In this document: one piece after another, positions 22,401 through 34,592 of the stretch | Position numbering within the stretch: the stretch's first letter is position 1 | Layout: each line of letters opens with the position of its first letter | Source of the DNA: Anadara kagoshimensis | Lineage: Eukaryota; Mollusca; Bivalvia; Arcoida; Arcidae | Assembly (NCBI GenBank): GCA_021292105.1 | Contig: CM037867.1 | Coordinates: forward strand, 13,902,928-13,966,927 | DNA: 64,000 nucleotides | Direction: 5' to 3' | Program-made: the position numbers and the translations under genes | Notes under the pieces: model-generated | Seen by the model: the letters and a program-made list of their open reading frames with translations, nothing else | Database searches by the model: none | Told to the model about the DNA's origin: nothing

Positions 22401-24403
22401 TTTGTCAAGTGTCCGACACCGGAAAACAATCGGTCACATTCAGTTTCGTATTTTAACGGTAAAATTTGCATGTATGGGTGAAAACGCAATATAAGCACAT
22501 GTATCATAAACTTAAAATTTCGTATGTATTATAAAATTTTAGATGACATATCATACTTATAAAAAATTCGCGATTTTCTGACGGCACCCGATTTCTCTTG
22601 AAAATCAGCACGAAATTCAACTCGATTTTTAAAACTTGTACGTTTTTTGTACCATGAATATTTCTCTTTGAAATTTTGACATAACATTACAATACTATTG
22701 TTATTTATTTCCTTAAAATATTATACCTGGTGCATAAAGTGTAGATATCTGAAAAAAGCAAAAAACCAAGAGCCTCCATTCGTCGTCAATGAAAACAAAA
22801 ATGGCCGCGAGCTTCAGTGTACAGTAAATTCAGTGTCGTGTTTGAACGGTAAAGTTTGCATTTATGGGTGTGAACGCATTATAAGCAGATTTGTCATGAA
22901 CTTAGAATTTCGCAGTATGAAAAAATCCGAGATGACATGCATACTTACAAAAAATTCGCGATTTTCTGACGGCACCTGGTTTCTCTTGAAAATCACTGTT
23001 AATCAGCATGACTCAATTTTTAAAACTTGTACGTTTTTTGTATCATGAATATTTCTCTTTGAAATTTTGACATAACATTACAATACTATTGTTATTTATT
23101 TTCGCAAAATATTATACCTGGTGCATACGGTGTGGATATCTGAAAAAAGCAAAAAACCAAGATCCTTCATTCGTCGTCAATGAAAACAAATATGGCCGCG
23201 AGCTTCAGTGTACACTAAATTCAGTGTCGTATTTTAACGGTAAAATTTGCATTTATGGGTGTAAACGCATTATCAGCAGATTTGTTATGAACTTAAAATT
23301 ACGCATGTATGAAAAAATTCTGGATGACACGCATACTTGCAAAAAAACCTCTATTTTCTGACGGCACCTGATTTCTCTTAAAAATCACTGTAGCCTAATC
23401 AGCATGAAACTCGACTCGATTTTTAAAACTTGTACGTTTTTTGTACCATGGTCTTTTCTCTTTGAAATTTTGACATAGTATTACAATATTATTGTAATTT
23501 ATTTTAACAAAGTATTATACCTGGTGCATGCGGTGTCAATATCTGAAAAAAGCAAAAAACCAAGAGCCTTCATTTGTCGTCAATGAAAACAAATATGGCC
23601 GTGACCTTCAATGTACTCATACATTGTACATACATCTGACGTAGTGACGTCAATATCGTGTTTCGCTTCATCACACAGTCGAGTCATGACTGTTGCATGC
23701 ATTATCGATTTTTCTACCTACATGCACTGTCAGCTGCCCAGCATGTTTACATATTGCGCTGACTTCTAATCGTTACATGTTGCAGGGATCCTACCATTTT
23801 GAGGTCCAAAATATAGGAAAAATAGGAATGTGGCATCAAAATTATAGGAGTTTTATAGAAAATTATAGGAGTTTCCACTAAAATTATAGGAAATTTTTAA
23901 ATAATTTGCACAAAAATATACATCCATGGCCTCTCCTACAGCCATTTCTGTTCCCCCTTTTACTAACAAACATAAAATATTGGCAACTGCAATGTATACT
24001 TACTGGTTTAAAAATACATAAACGTGAATGTTGTTTCATATATGTACTAAATGCAAGAAAATGTCCCCATTCTGAATTCCAGTAACAAAAATCATGATAG
24101 GAAAATATAAGAAAAGGGTAAAAAAATTATAGGAAATACAGCCCAACCTGCCCTCAAGGCCACATCTATATAATGGTCACCTGCCTATAAAGGCCAGTAT
24201 AATTGTATCCTAATTGTTCTTTATTCATATTATTTGAACCTGTATACAAAGGTCACCTGTCCATTAAGGCCACTTTTACTGGTTCCTTTGGGTGGCCTTG
24301 ATAGACAGGTTTAACTGTGTAGGAAAACATAGAAATGGTAGGATCTCTGATGTTGACCTCCACTCAAAGCAATATGTCTTGCTGGTCCAAATAATCAGCA
24401 TTA

Positions 24404-24481
<78 letters not shown>

Positions 24482-27400
24482 ATATGTGTGATGGGAGGGT
24501 AGGATTTGAGGAATTTTAAAACTGCATGATTATGTACAACATATTTACCCATTACAAGCCATATGTGTTATATACATGTACATGAGTAGTCTACTACAAT
24601 ATTTGACTTATTTCAAACCAACACCAGAATATGCAGGTGTGCAATAAAGTATTTATGAAATGCATACATTAAATAATTAGAATGCTGCATCAAAACTAAC
24701 CAAAGATAAATCTCATTTTTTTTTAAATTTTAAAATTAATTGTACATGTGAAGTAGTCATGGACTTGACATTTTAATGAGGGAAAAAGCATAAACTATAT
24801 TATGTTGAGGCAGTGTTTGTGAAAACAATATTCATTAACTTGGGTTTGAGCTTAGCTGTGGATTAACATCTTTAGACATTGCTTCAATATTTCATATCAC
24901 AAAATTTCATATACATACATGTATATATATACACATGTATTTTAGTCGTTTAATGTGTAATTTTAGTGTTCAATCATGAATTTTATTCTTTCCTGATCAT
25001 TTTCAGCTTATGAGGGTTAATTTGAGGTTGAATGTTACACAAATGAAAGTGTAAATAAGATTTACATCAAATACTTATTATAATTCTACATCAATTTAGT
25101 TTATTTTATATAGTTTTAATTTTAATACTAATTTTACCAGTCTAAAAAATGGGTTTTATCATAATTATAAATGAAAAAATGCACAAATCATGAGTTATCA
25201 GTGAAAACCTGTTAAATCCATGGACTGAAACAAAGTCAGCAAGGAATAATATAACTACCAGATGTGAAATAAGGTGTTTGTTGCTGAATAAGAGAAAGTT
25301 TACAAGTGCCTTACATTGCATGTCCAAATTTCACAAAAAGTGAAATCATTTTTCATATTGAAATAATCAGTATGGGGGTCTTTCTCTGGTTCCATACTTG
25401 TTCATCATCTGAATTAAATGACAACTTATGATGGGCCATGTTAGCTTAAATTTGAATTACTCTGGCTTTTAAGTCAACATCAGATGATGGACACATGTAT
25501 TGTTGTAGGTATGGTATGTCTATGTGTTTGTAACTCACATCTAAACACATCTGTCAAACTAAATTAAGCAAAGTGACTTTAATGACTTGGCTCAGTTGTG
25601 GGTGTTGAATCAAGATTATAATGGACAATTTGCAATGTTTTAGACCTATCTGTTTATGGTTTAAGTTAAATTATAATTTCATTTCATTATTTAGCAATTT
25701 CAATTATTACATTAGCAAAAAGATGCTGTCTCCTCTAAAGTTTTAGAGCAAAAACAGTAGAGCTGTCATGTGCTACTGAAATAATATAATTCAAATGTTC
25801 TGACTTTGAATGCATTATTTTAATAAAAATTCAAAATCACTTTAATCAGCACATGACAATTTCATAAAAATTCAATAGTAGCATATGCCAGAGCTAATTA
25901 CAATAAAAATAACTTAGTAGCTTAGATCATAGATGTATACACACTGTATGATAGTCCAGTTTTTATGCAAATTTTCAATTTGTATAGGATTTCAAATGAA
26001 TTTTTTTCTGTTAAAATTTGATTAAACAATTAAATGGGACTGTATAATAAACCATGAGTTCATGCTTTGTACCAAAGTAAGGAAGGCGGGGTTTTTATTA
26101 CATTAGAATTTGAAAAAATATATAATTAAGACCAGTGCCAATCTTGTGATGAAATTCAAAATGTACATATTTATGAATTGAGAGCTAAATCTAAGTTGAA
26201 AGATGTTCCTCATCTAAGGAATATTTTATGTAGAAATCCACACTCCTGGTCAAATATTAATGGTAAATATTTTGAGTAAACCCATTCCCCATGTATTTAA
26301 AATAAAATAAATAAAATAAGACAGTTGAATGTTATTTAGCAGCCAAATAAATTGAAGGCCTACAAAGCATACAGGCCAATGTGTCCTGAGTACATGCAGG
26401 CCAGTGTATTGGTATCCATGCAAACTTCATATATTCAGTGGTACCACAAATCAATCCTGCATGTTATATGGTGTAAAAACCATGACTACCATGTACAAAA
26501 TACAAAAGGATCATTCGGGAATGCAAAAAATAACTTTGAGGCGGTGACGGCACTTTTCTAAGATGGCTGCCTGAAAGTAGACCCAAATTTCCGGCAAAAT
26601 CGGCTTGAAGTGTGAAGAAAATTACTATTTAAATGGTAAAACTTACTTTATTTCAGCAAATAAATCCAAACAGCGTCTCTGGACTATCAAATTTACAGAC
26701 GGTGTACCATGAGGAAGCTGCCGTTGCATTATTTATGGGTCAAATGAGCCGGAAAAGGGACCGACCCATGATCACATATCCGACATTTTCATCGATTTTT
26801 TCGACTTTAAAACTTGTACGTTTTTTGTACCAGAAAATTTAACTGTCGAATTATACATCAAAATAAACACGGGAAAAAGTTCTTTCCATTCATATTAAAA
26901 CATCTTTGGTGCATAAGCAAATGATTGAAATAGATCACATTTTTAAAAAAAATAATTTTCGATTTTAGGCAAGTGTCCCGCATTCAATCGGTATTTAAAT
27001 GGTAAAATTGCCACCAAGTTAGAGCAAATCTGCCTTTAATCAATTACAATTATTCAGAAATTTTAATAAAATGCCATGTGTTTCAGTAATAACAGTCGGT
27101 AAGACAAATATTTCATTATTTCCACGCCTCGAGTGTATGCCGTTTTTGGCCATTTTTTTTCACCCCTTCTGCGCGTGCAAACTTGTTTAATGAATTATTG
27201 CGTAGGCCGGGTTGGCGTTTCCCCTGTAATTCATCACCTGTACATTGATAATTATACAAACCACTGATTTTGTAAATTAAAAACAAACTGACTTTTTCGA
27301 TTTATATTATTATTGGTTTTTATGAAAAAACAGCGGTGAAACTGAAAAAAATCCAATTGAACAGCAGCAATTGCAGTTGGAAACAGTGGAAAATCCAGTA

Positions 27401-30400
27401 CTTGGAATCGGTGAATTTAAATTAATTCTATAATAAGAACTTTATGAATCGATGTTAGTTTTGTGTTAATTGGTGCCACTAATCAATCTTCTAGTGTCGC
27501 CAAATTTATAATAATTATAATCACACTTGAAAAATCATATGTGAGGATTCGTTAGTCAGTTTTCGTATATATGTAGATGATATGATAATTTTTTAATGTT
27601 TTATATTGTCAAATATTTTATTACTGATAGTAATGGTAAACAGAGATGAAATCGGAACGGATATCATGTACCTGATGTATATAGGTAAGATTAACACATG
27701 GGTTCCATGGCATGTACGATATTTTAGCGGTTTAGTCTTGCACGACTGTTTAATATCGGCTCTGAGTGGTTTAGTGGTCTAAAACGCGCTGACAGATCAC
27801 AGTGATTCAAAAAGTCTTAGTACCAATCCTCACCGTACAAATATTTGTGTGATAAAGTTTATAAGTTCACGTTCCAAATGTCTGTGATTTTCATTTTCCT
27901 CCTCCCACCATGAACTGAACAACATAAGTTAAATAAAAAACAAACATGCTAATCCATGTCCGAATCACAATCCAGAGGCAAAGTAAAAAATTTGGAACGG
28001 ACAAGTTGGGTTAGACACGTGAACTTCCACCGGGGAAGTGAGGCCGGGTGATCCGGAAGGGTAAACACCCCCTGTTTAGCTAGCTACACCCGCCACGTGT
28101 GTAATCAAAATTATGTGAAAGGGACATTGAACTATGAGACGTCAAATATATCCAGGGCAATCTAGGACACAGACATTAAACTTATCAACAATGCTGTGAT
28201 GACGGCCATAAAACTTTTTGACTTGTGGGCACTACATTTGTGCTCAACTCTCCACTATCTAATTATCCATTCGGTTCTAATTGTTTTGTGTACTGGTTTG
28301 CAATTAATGTTTTCTGCAAAGTACACATTTTAAGGTTCAAATTGCATTCTTTATTACCTAATATACCTTCTTTGTCCATTTACCTTCATCCATTCCAATT
28401 CATAATGCTTCAAGCTCAACTTTTTTTATGATCTTTATGATCTATGTACATACAAATACGATTTCGTTTGACAAGTTTTGCAACTCAGTTAATTACTTCC
28501 AGAGTTTTTCGTGTTTAATGTATGAAACTGTCCGAATTGTCTTAGTTACAACTAAACTTAACAAATTGCTTAAACCCAAACTTTTGATGCTTTGATATCA
28601 ATTCATGTTCTTAATCCTGATAGTCATCTAAGATTAATTTGTCTAAGTTCAATTCCAACCCGGTCAAATTAAAAAAAAACTAAATTAAGCCAATTTGATG
28701 TTATGGTTTACGTCATTCATTATGTATCTTCTTAAAATTTTTAAAATACATGTTGGTGCTTCTATGTTTCTCATTTCAACATCTTAAATATTTGTATTTC
28801 CACAATTTTTAGTCCGAGAACTCAACATTTTATTCCAATACGGTCGTCTGGTGATACAAAATTAAAACATTATAGCAATAGTAACGTTTTTCGTTATTTT
28901 TTGAACATTATTTTTTTTTTAAACGTAGTACATTTATTTTGTATTTGATTCTTTTATTAATTTAAATAATATTTAATTAATATTTATTTGCATAATTTGA
29001 TTATTTTTTTAGTATGTGGATTAATTGCTGTGCTCTTTCTGGCTATTGTGATATATTTTCCTACCAAACCACCAACAACTCCGAGTAAAACGGCATCATT
29101 AGAAAGAGAAGATTTTGGAAAGGCGCTAAAATCTATGCGTGGGTAAGCGTTAGTTTTATATTTGTCTGCCATAAATATATGTTTTTGATTCTATGAATAA
29201 TTAATACAGAGAGTGTTTGATATTGATAAAACAAATTTATTTTGTTGTTTTAATGTGTTTATACAAGAACAAGTGACAAGCTGTTTAAAATGTATATGGT
29301 TCGATATGAGGCACTTTAAAGAACCATACGACAGCGCTCGACATTATTGGTCCTTTTGGGTATCTTTTCAACATCTTAAAAAGATGTTGGTTTCACAATT
29401 TTGGTCTAAGCTCTAATGATGAGGAATTTTTTACGATACGACTGTCTAGCGTTGTAAAATTAAATTTGGTATACTAAATAATTTGACGTAAAATTCAGTG
29501 AGCGTGTAAAGTGTGAAGTTTCTATATGTAGTAAGTGATCACAATTCAATTTGTCTTGTCTTTTTTAATTTTACCATTTTTAAAATCTATATATATATAT
29601 ATATATATAGTTACAAAAACATCATACTTATCAAAGACACGTGGTGACGTCGATAATCTTGCTTTTGCGGAAAACAGTATTCGTCTACGTCATCTAATAC
29701 CCTACGTCATCTAATATCCTAATATTTACATTTATTACAACCTTTTTATATTGTTACTATATAGATGATCTTCATCATAACTCTACGTATCGATTGAATA
29801 AAAAGTTCTACTTATGATTTAAAAAGCAACTTTAGAAAAAATATTTTCAGCAATATACAGCTATGGTTGATAATATTTTGCTGTACATTACCTAGTGGTA
29901 TCTATGCTAACTGGTCATCGGTTATAAATGTAGTTTTAATACCCGTGGGCGTCAGTCAGGTATGGACAGTTTAATTTGTTTCAAAACATGCCTTTATTTC
30001 ATGTAACATTTTTTTACTTCTAATAATTGAATATTATCGGTTTTTATGTTTTATATTAATTGAAAAAACAATTCAATGCCACGACAGGCGAGAAATTGTG
30101 AAACCCTATATACTATGAATATATTCTATCTACTGATGTCTAATATAGGAGATATCCTGGATAAAGTTTAATAGGCGTTTACCAATGCAATATATTAGCT
30201 AAAATAAATTGTATAACCATTTAGTCAGAATACTATTATAGACTTCAAGTACTATACATATGAATTAAATGCAAAGGTCGAAATTATTTAAACATTATCT
30301 ATACTTGGTGACATCTCGATATAAGTGTAATGTTCTTCACGTGGTCGTACAACTGCATACAAGCAATCAATATGCCTATATTTAGAATATGGTGAAATTT

Positions 30401-33400
30401 TCTTGTTCTGTCTGAATATTCTTATATTTTAGGAAAGAAAATTATTCCTAAGGCCTAATCTAAAGAGTAATAGCTATATCACATAGGTGTTAACTTTCAT
30501 TTTCAAAGTCACGGAAAGGAGGCTGCGCATTTTCAATCTTTACAGTACACCCCTAATAATCAAGTAAAATAAAACTTTCAACACGTAAACGTATCATGTA
30601 TCTTGAATTACAGACAAATATCGGAAATATCGGAGCTGCTTCTTCCGTTGTGGGGGCTATAGCGTCTGTGATTATAGCAAGGTATGCATACTATTTCAAT
30701 AATCCTTTTCTGGACGAGAAAAAGATAGATTATATAAACAGTCTGGCTTCAAATTGCAAATTAATGAAAACATTTTTCAGTACAAAAGTACTTAGCACAT
30801 TAACTGGGATGATAGAGACAGAAAACAAGCCTCGAGACTCGTTTCTTATTCTTTCTACTTTGACTGCACACTAACAGAATTGAGCAATATTGTGGTTTTC
30901 AACTATATAATAATTATTACTAACATTCCGTTTTGAAGAGACTACAGCCACATTTTGTACAGAGTTTTGTCAAGTAAATCGTGATGTAACAACTATCAAT
31001 AATTCGTTTTCAGGAAAAAAAGTTCAGTTGTTGGACAAACAATTTTTCATTTTGAAGTGAAATTAAAAAATTGCAAACAGTGTGCAGACTTTTTGAAATA
31101 AGTTGTTGTGCAGAGACTGATATTGTACATTTAGTCACTTTCTTATAAAATCATACCACCAGAAAAAATATTTTTGTAAAATGTAGCCACGATCTCTGAA
31201 AAGGAAGTTTTGGTAATAATGGATAAGGTTTAGTTCACTGTTTGATTACTTAACCATGTCATTTGAACGTTCGAAAATATGTCATATATACGGCAAGGGT
31301 AAGTCTTATAAAAGGGTTTGATAAGGTGACAATCTTGATTGCTTTCACAAAATTAAGTCATCCATTTGGGAAAAAGTTGAAAATCGAGTAATGTCATGAC
31401 GCTGATGGCATTATACAGCAGAGATCTTTAACGTGAAATACCCAATTTACGCGGTACCTCGTTTGTTTTAAGTTCCCATCCGAAAGAACCGTGACTTTCA
31501 TTGTGCAATGCCGAGTGTTTGGCGAAAGAAAGTCACTACCTACTCTCAAGTCTTGGATCAGACCCGGTCGCGGTTCGAACCCATGATTCCCAATTTACGG
31601 AGCTTGCACTCTACAAGCTGAGCTACCGCAGTGGTCCATTTGCGAAAGAGGAGGAATACATGGTTCTTGTTCTCCTACCTAAACATCTAATATAAATCAT
31701 ATTTCTGCTATCTGGAGTAATAGTATAAATAACGATAATGAACAAAGTACAAAATAATCATCAAGGCAATAAAACAAATTTTTAGTCAATGCATATTTTA
31801 TTTTAAATCATTTAATAACACAATTTTGATTATACACGTAGCGGGTATATCTAGCTAAACAGGAGGAGCTTACCCTTCCGGAGCACAACAGGATGTGCCC
31901 ATCCTTCCGGAGCACCCGGCCTCACTTCCCTGGTGGTAGTTCACGTGTCTTACCTAACTTGTCAGTTCCAAAGATTCACTTTGCTTCTGGATTGTGATTC
32001 GGACATGGAATAGTATGTTTATTATTGATTGTAAACATTCGGGTTCATTTTTTAAAAGACGGTTATAACAAAGACATTTTTGTAAGGAAATATAAGCAGA
32101 TATTGATTGCCCAGAAACATAAGTGATTATATTGAACAAAAAGTTTACTATTTCGGTCTATTTTTTTGTATACATGTATGTTACATTAGCTTTCAATCTT
32201 ATGACACCAAATGATATGTCAAAATGATAACACTTAAAGTTATCGTTTTTTGTTTTGTTGAAACGTTAATTGATGGTTTTTCACAATGCAATATAACTAT
32301 GGTATTTTTAAAAAAAGGTCACGACACACATTTTTAAATGATACATTCAGAATTAGTTTTAGGCAATGTGATAAACACTGTCTTCATTTATTTTATATGC
32401 TTTTCATTTCTTTTTATCTTTGTAGATTTTCTGATTTTTTTATGAGACATATGAAGATGATACTTATATTATTATACATTATTGCAATTGGATCTTTTAT
32501 ATGGTTCATCCTACTAGCAAAAAAGGTCATTGAATATCAGTTAGGTATATAATTTGTAAAAAAATAAATGGAAATTTCATCAAATCCAATGTCATTTTAA
32601 ATGTTTTAAAGATTTATTTGATTGATTGAATGTGATTAATCTTCCCGCGCAAAAATAATTCTTGTGTATTAAGCCGTTATCAATATTTGAAGTGACAGGA
32701 AGAAACACCTTGGTGGTACATTCAGTGCAATGTGCAGGTGCAATTAGTTAACAGGGGTCATGTGGTTTTAAGATCTATCTCAAAGGACCCTTAAGTGTTG
32801 TATTCAAATGCCTCATATCAGACAAAAAAAAAACAACACAAATTAATCAGACCCGGTCTGGGACAATTAAGATAAAATTAAGGTAAACTAAATAAATGGG
32901 TACCACATTTTTCAGGACCTTGCAAATTCGAAATAATCAGCATTGCTATATATTTAATTCCTTTCTTGTCTTTTCTAAAATATTTCTTCGTTCATTTTGT
33001 TACATTCTGTCTGAATGTTAAACTTAATACCAAAGTAAAAAATCCTCAAGGCAATACAGATTTTTATTAACCACTTGAAAATTCTCTTTTATAATCGATT
33101 GTAGTCATTTGATTGTTTCAAAACCAGGGGTTCCTTAAAATACTTTTATATAAGGAATATTTGAAAATGAATGACATAAGTTATTATTTTGAACGAAATG
33201 TTCACTAGTCAAACCTGTCTATAAATGCCACCCAAGGGAACCAGAAAAAGTGGCCTTTATGGGCAGGTTGCTTTTATATACAGGTTCAAATAATATGTTA
33301 AAAAACAATTGGATACAATTCTACTGGGCCTTTTAAGCAGGTGGCCCATTATATAAATATACCTTTAAGGCAGGTTAAACTGTATATTAGGTCTAGTTTA

Positions 33401-34557
33401 TCTATCATACTAGTAATGTTCATGTTTCATAAGTATTCAAGTTTATTACACAAAAACTGCATACTTCTATATTATACTTCCAACAGTTATCAGTTTTCTA
33501 GCTTTGTTTAAAAGTTCATTTATAATTTGTGAACTAGCTTGGTACCACATACGCATTATGTGACTTCAGACACATCCCAAATATTTTTTGATAAAAACAC
33601 CATACTTATCTGTTCTTCAGTAGCAACTGATATCTATGTTTAATTTAACAGAGTGCATCTAGATACTTCTCTACTAGGATCTGTATCATTACCTGCCACC
33701 AGCCCCTTGTTTTGTGGACTACCTTGGTACCACACAATAATTATGGGACTTCAAACATATTCTAAATGATTTAGAATAAAACGACATGAGACTTATCTGT
33801 TTTTCAATTGATTATATCTATGTTACATTTTACAGAGTACCTCTGGATAGCTACTCTACTAGGTTCTGTATCATTAGCCGCGACCAACCCCTTGTTTTGT
33901 GAACTAGCTTGTGAGAGTGCGTATCCTGTCTCAGAAGGAGCGATTGGATCACTGTTCATTATGTTTTATAATATAAGTGGAGGGATATTCTTACTTGTTC
34001 TTATGATTCCTGACATTGGTGAGTATGCATAAAACTCAAAATATATCCTAACAAATTGAACATAACGATTATGACAGATACTGGAGGAAAGAATGTCAAT
34101 GCAACAAAAACCACATTTTGAACTCTTAAATTGTTTTGTTTAGCTCTTAATTAACCATTATTGACATTTTAACCAACCTGGTTAGAACATTTAAGTAATT
34201 AATATTGTTTATTGCTTCCACATACATTGTTGACCCAGAAATATTGCAAGCCTTGGCTTACCAAGGCCCTCAAAACGTTTTATGGCCGCCATCACAGTAT
34301 TGTTGATAAGTTTGATGGCTCTGTGTCCGGGATATCCCTGGATATAGTTGACGTGCTATAGTTCCATGTTCCTTTCACACATTCTGATTACACACATCAC
34401 GGGCGTAACTAGCTAAACAGGGGTTGCTTACTCTTCCGGAGCACCCGGTCTTACTTCCCTGGAAGAGCTCGCGTATCTAACCTAACTTGTCAGTTTCAAA
34501 GTTTTTACTTTGCTTCTGAATTGTGATTCGGACATGGATTAGTATTTTGTTTTTGAT

Positions 34558-34592
<35 letters not shown>

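Larger units (their letters stand above)
22323..27226. mobile_element. TIR DNA element of 4.9 kb in gene 3 intron 5
   Basis: Ends form a perfect 15-bp inverted repeat: CAGGGGAAACGCCAA at the left and its complement at 27212-27226, flanked on both sides by TAAT as a 4-bp target duplication. Inside are a 390-bp tandem array, a family B element, a dinucleotide tract and AT-rich filler, with related ACTTGTACGTTTTTTGTACC segments near both ends. No transposase was recognised, so it is non-autonomous. Superfamily unknown. It separates alternative exons 5a and 5b. Confidence 0.72.

Noticed and set aside
22698-23361. 116-aa and 90-aa related frames as a small gene family
   Set aside because: They lie in satellite-like 390-bp units, other units are broken, and non-coding parts are equally conserved.
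31560-31637. Intact tRNA gene
   Set aside because: A and B boxes exist but acceptor and anticodon arms do not fold, and the rest is a SINE body shared with other copies.
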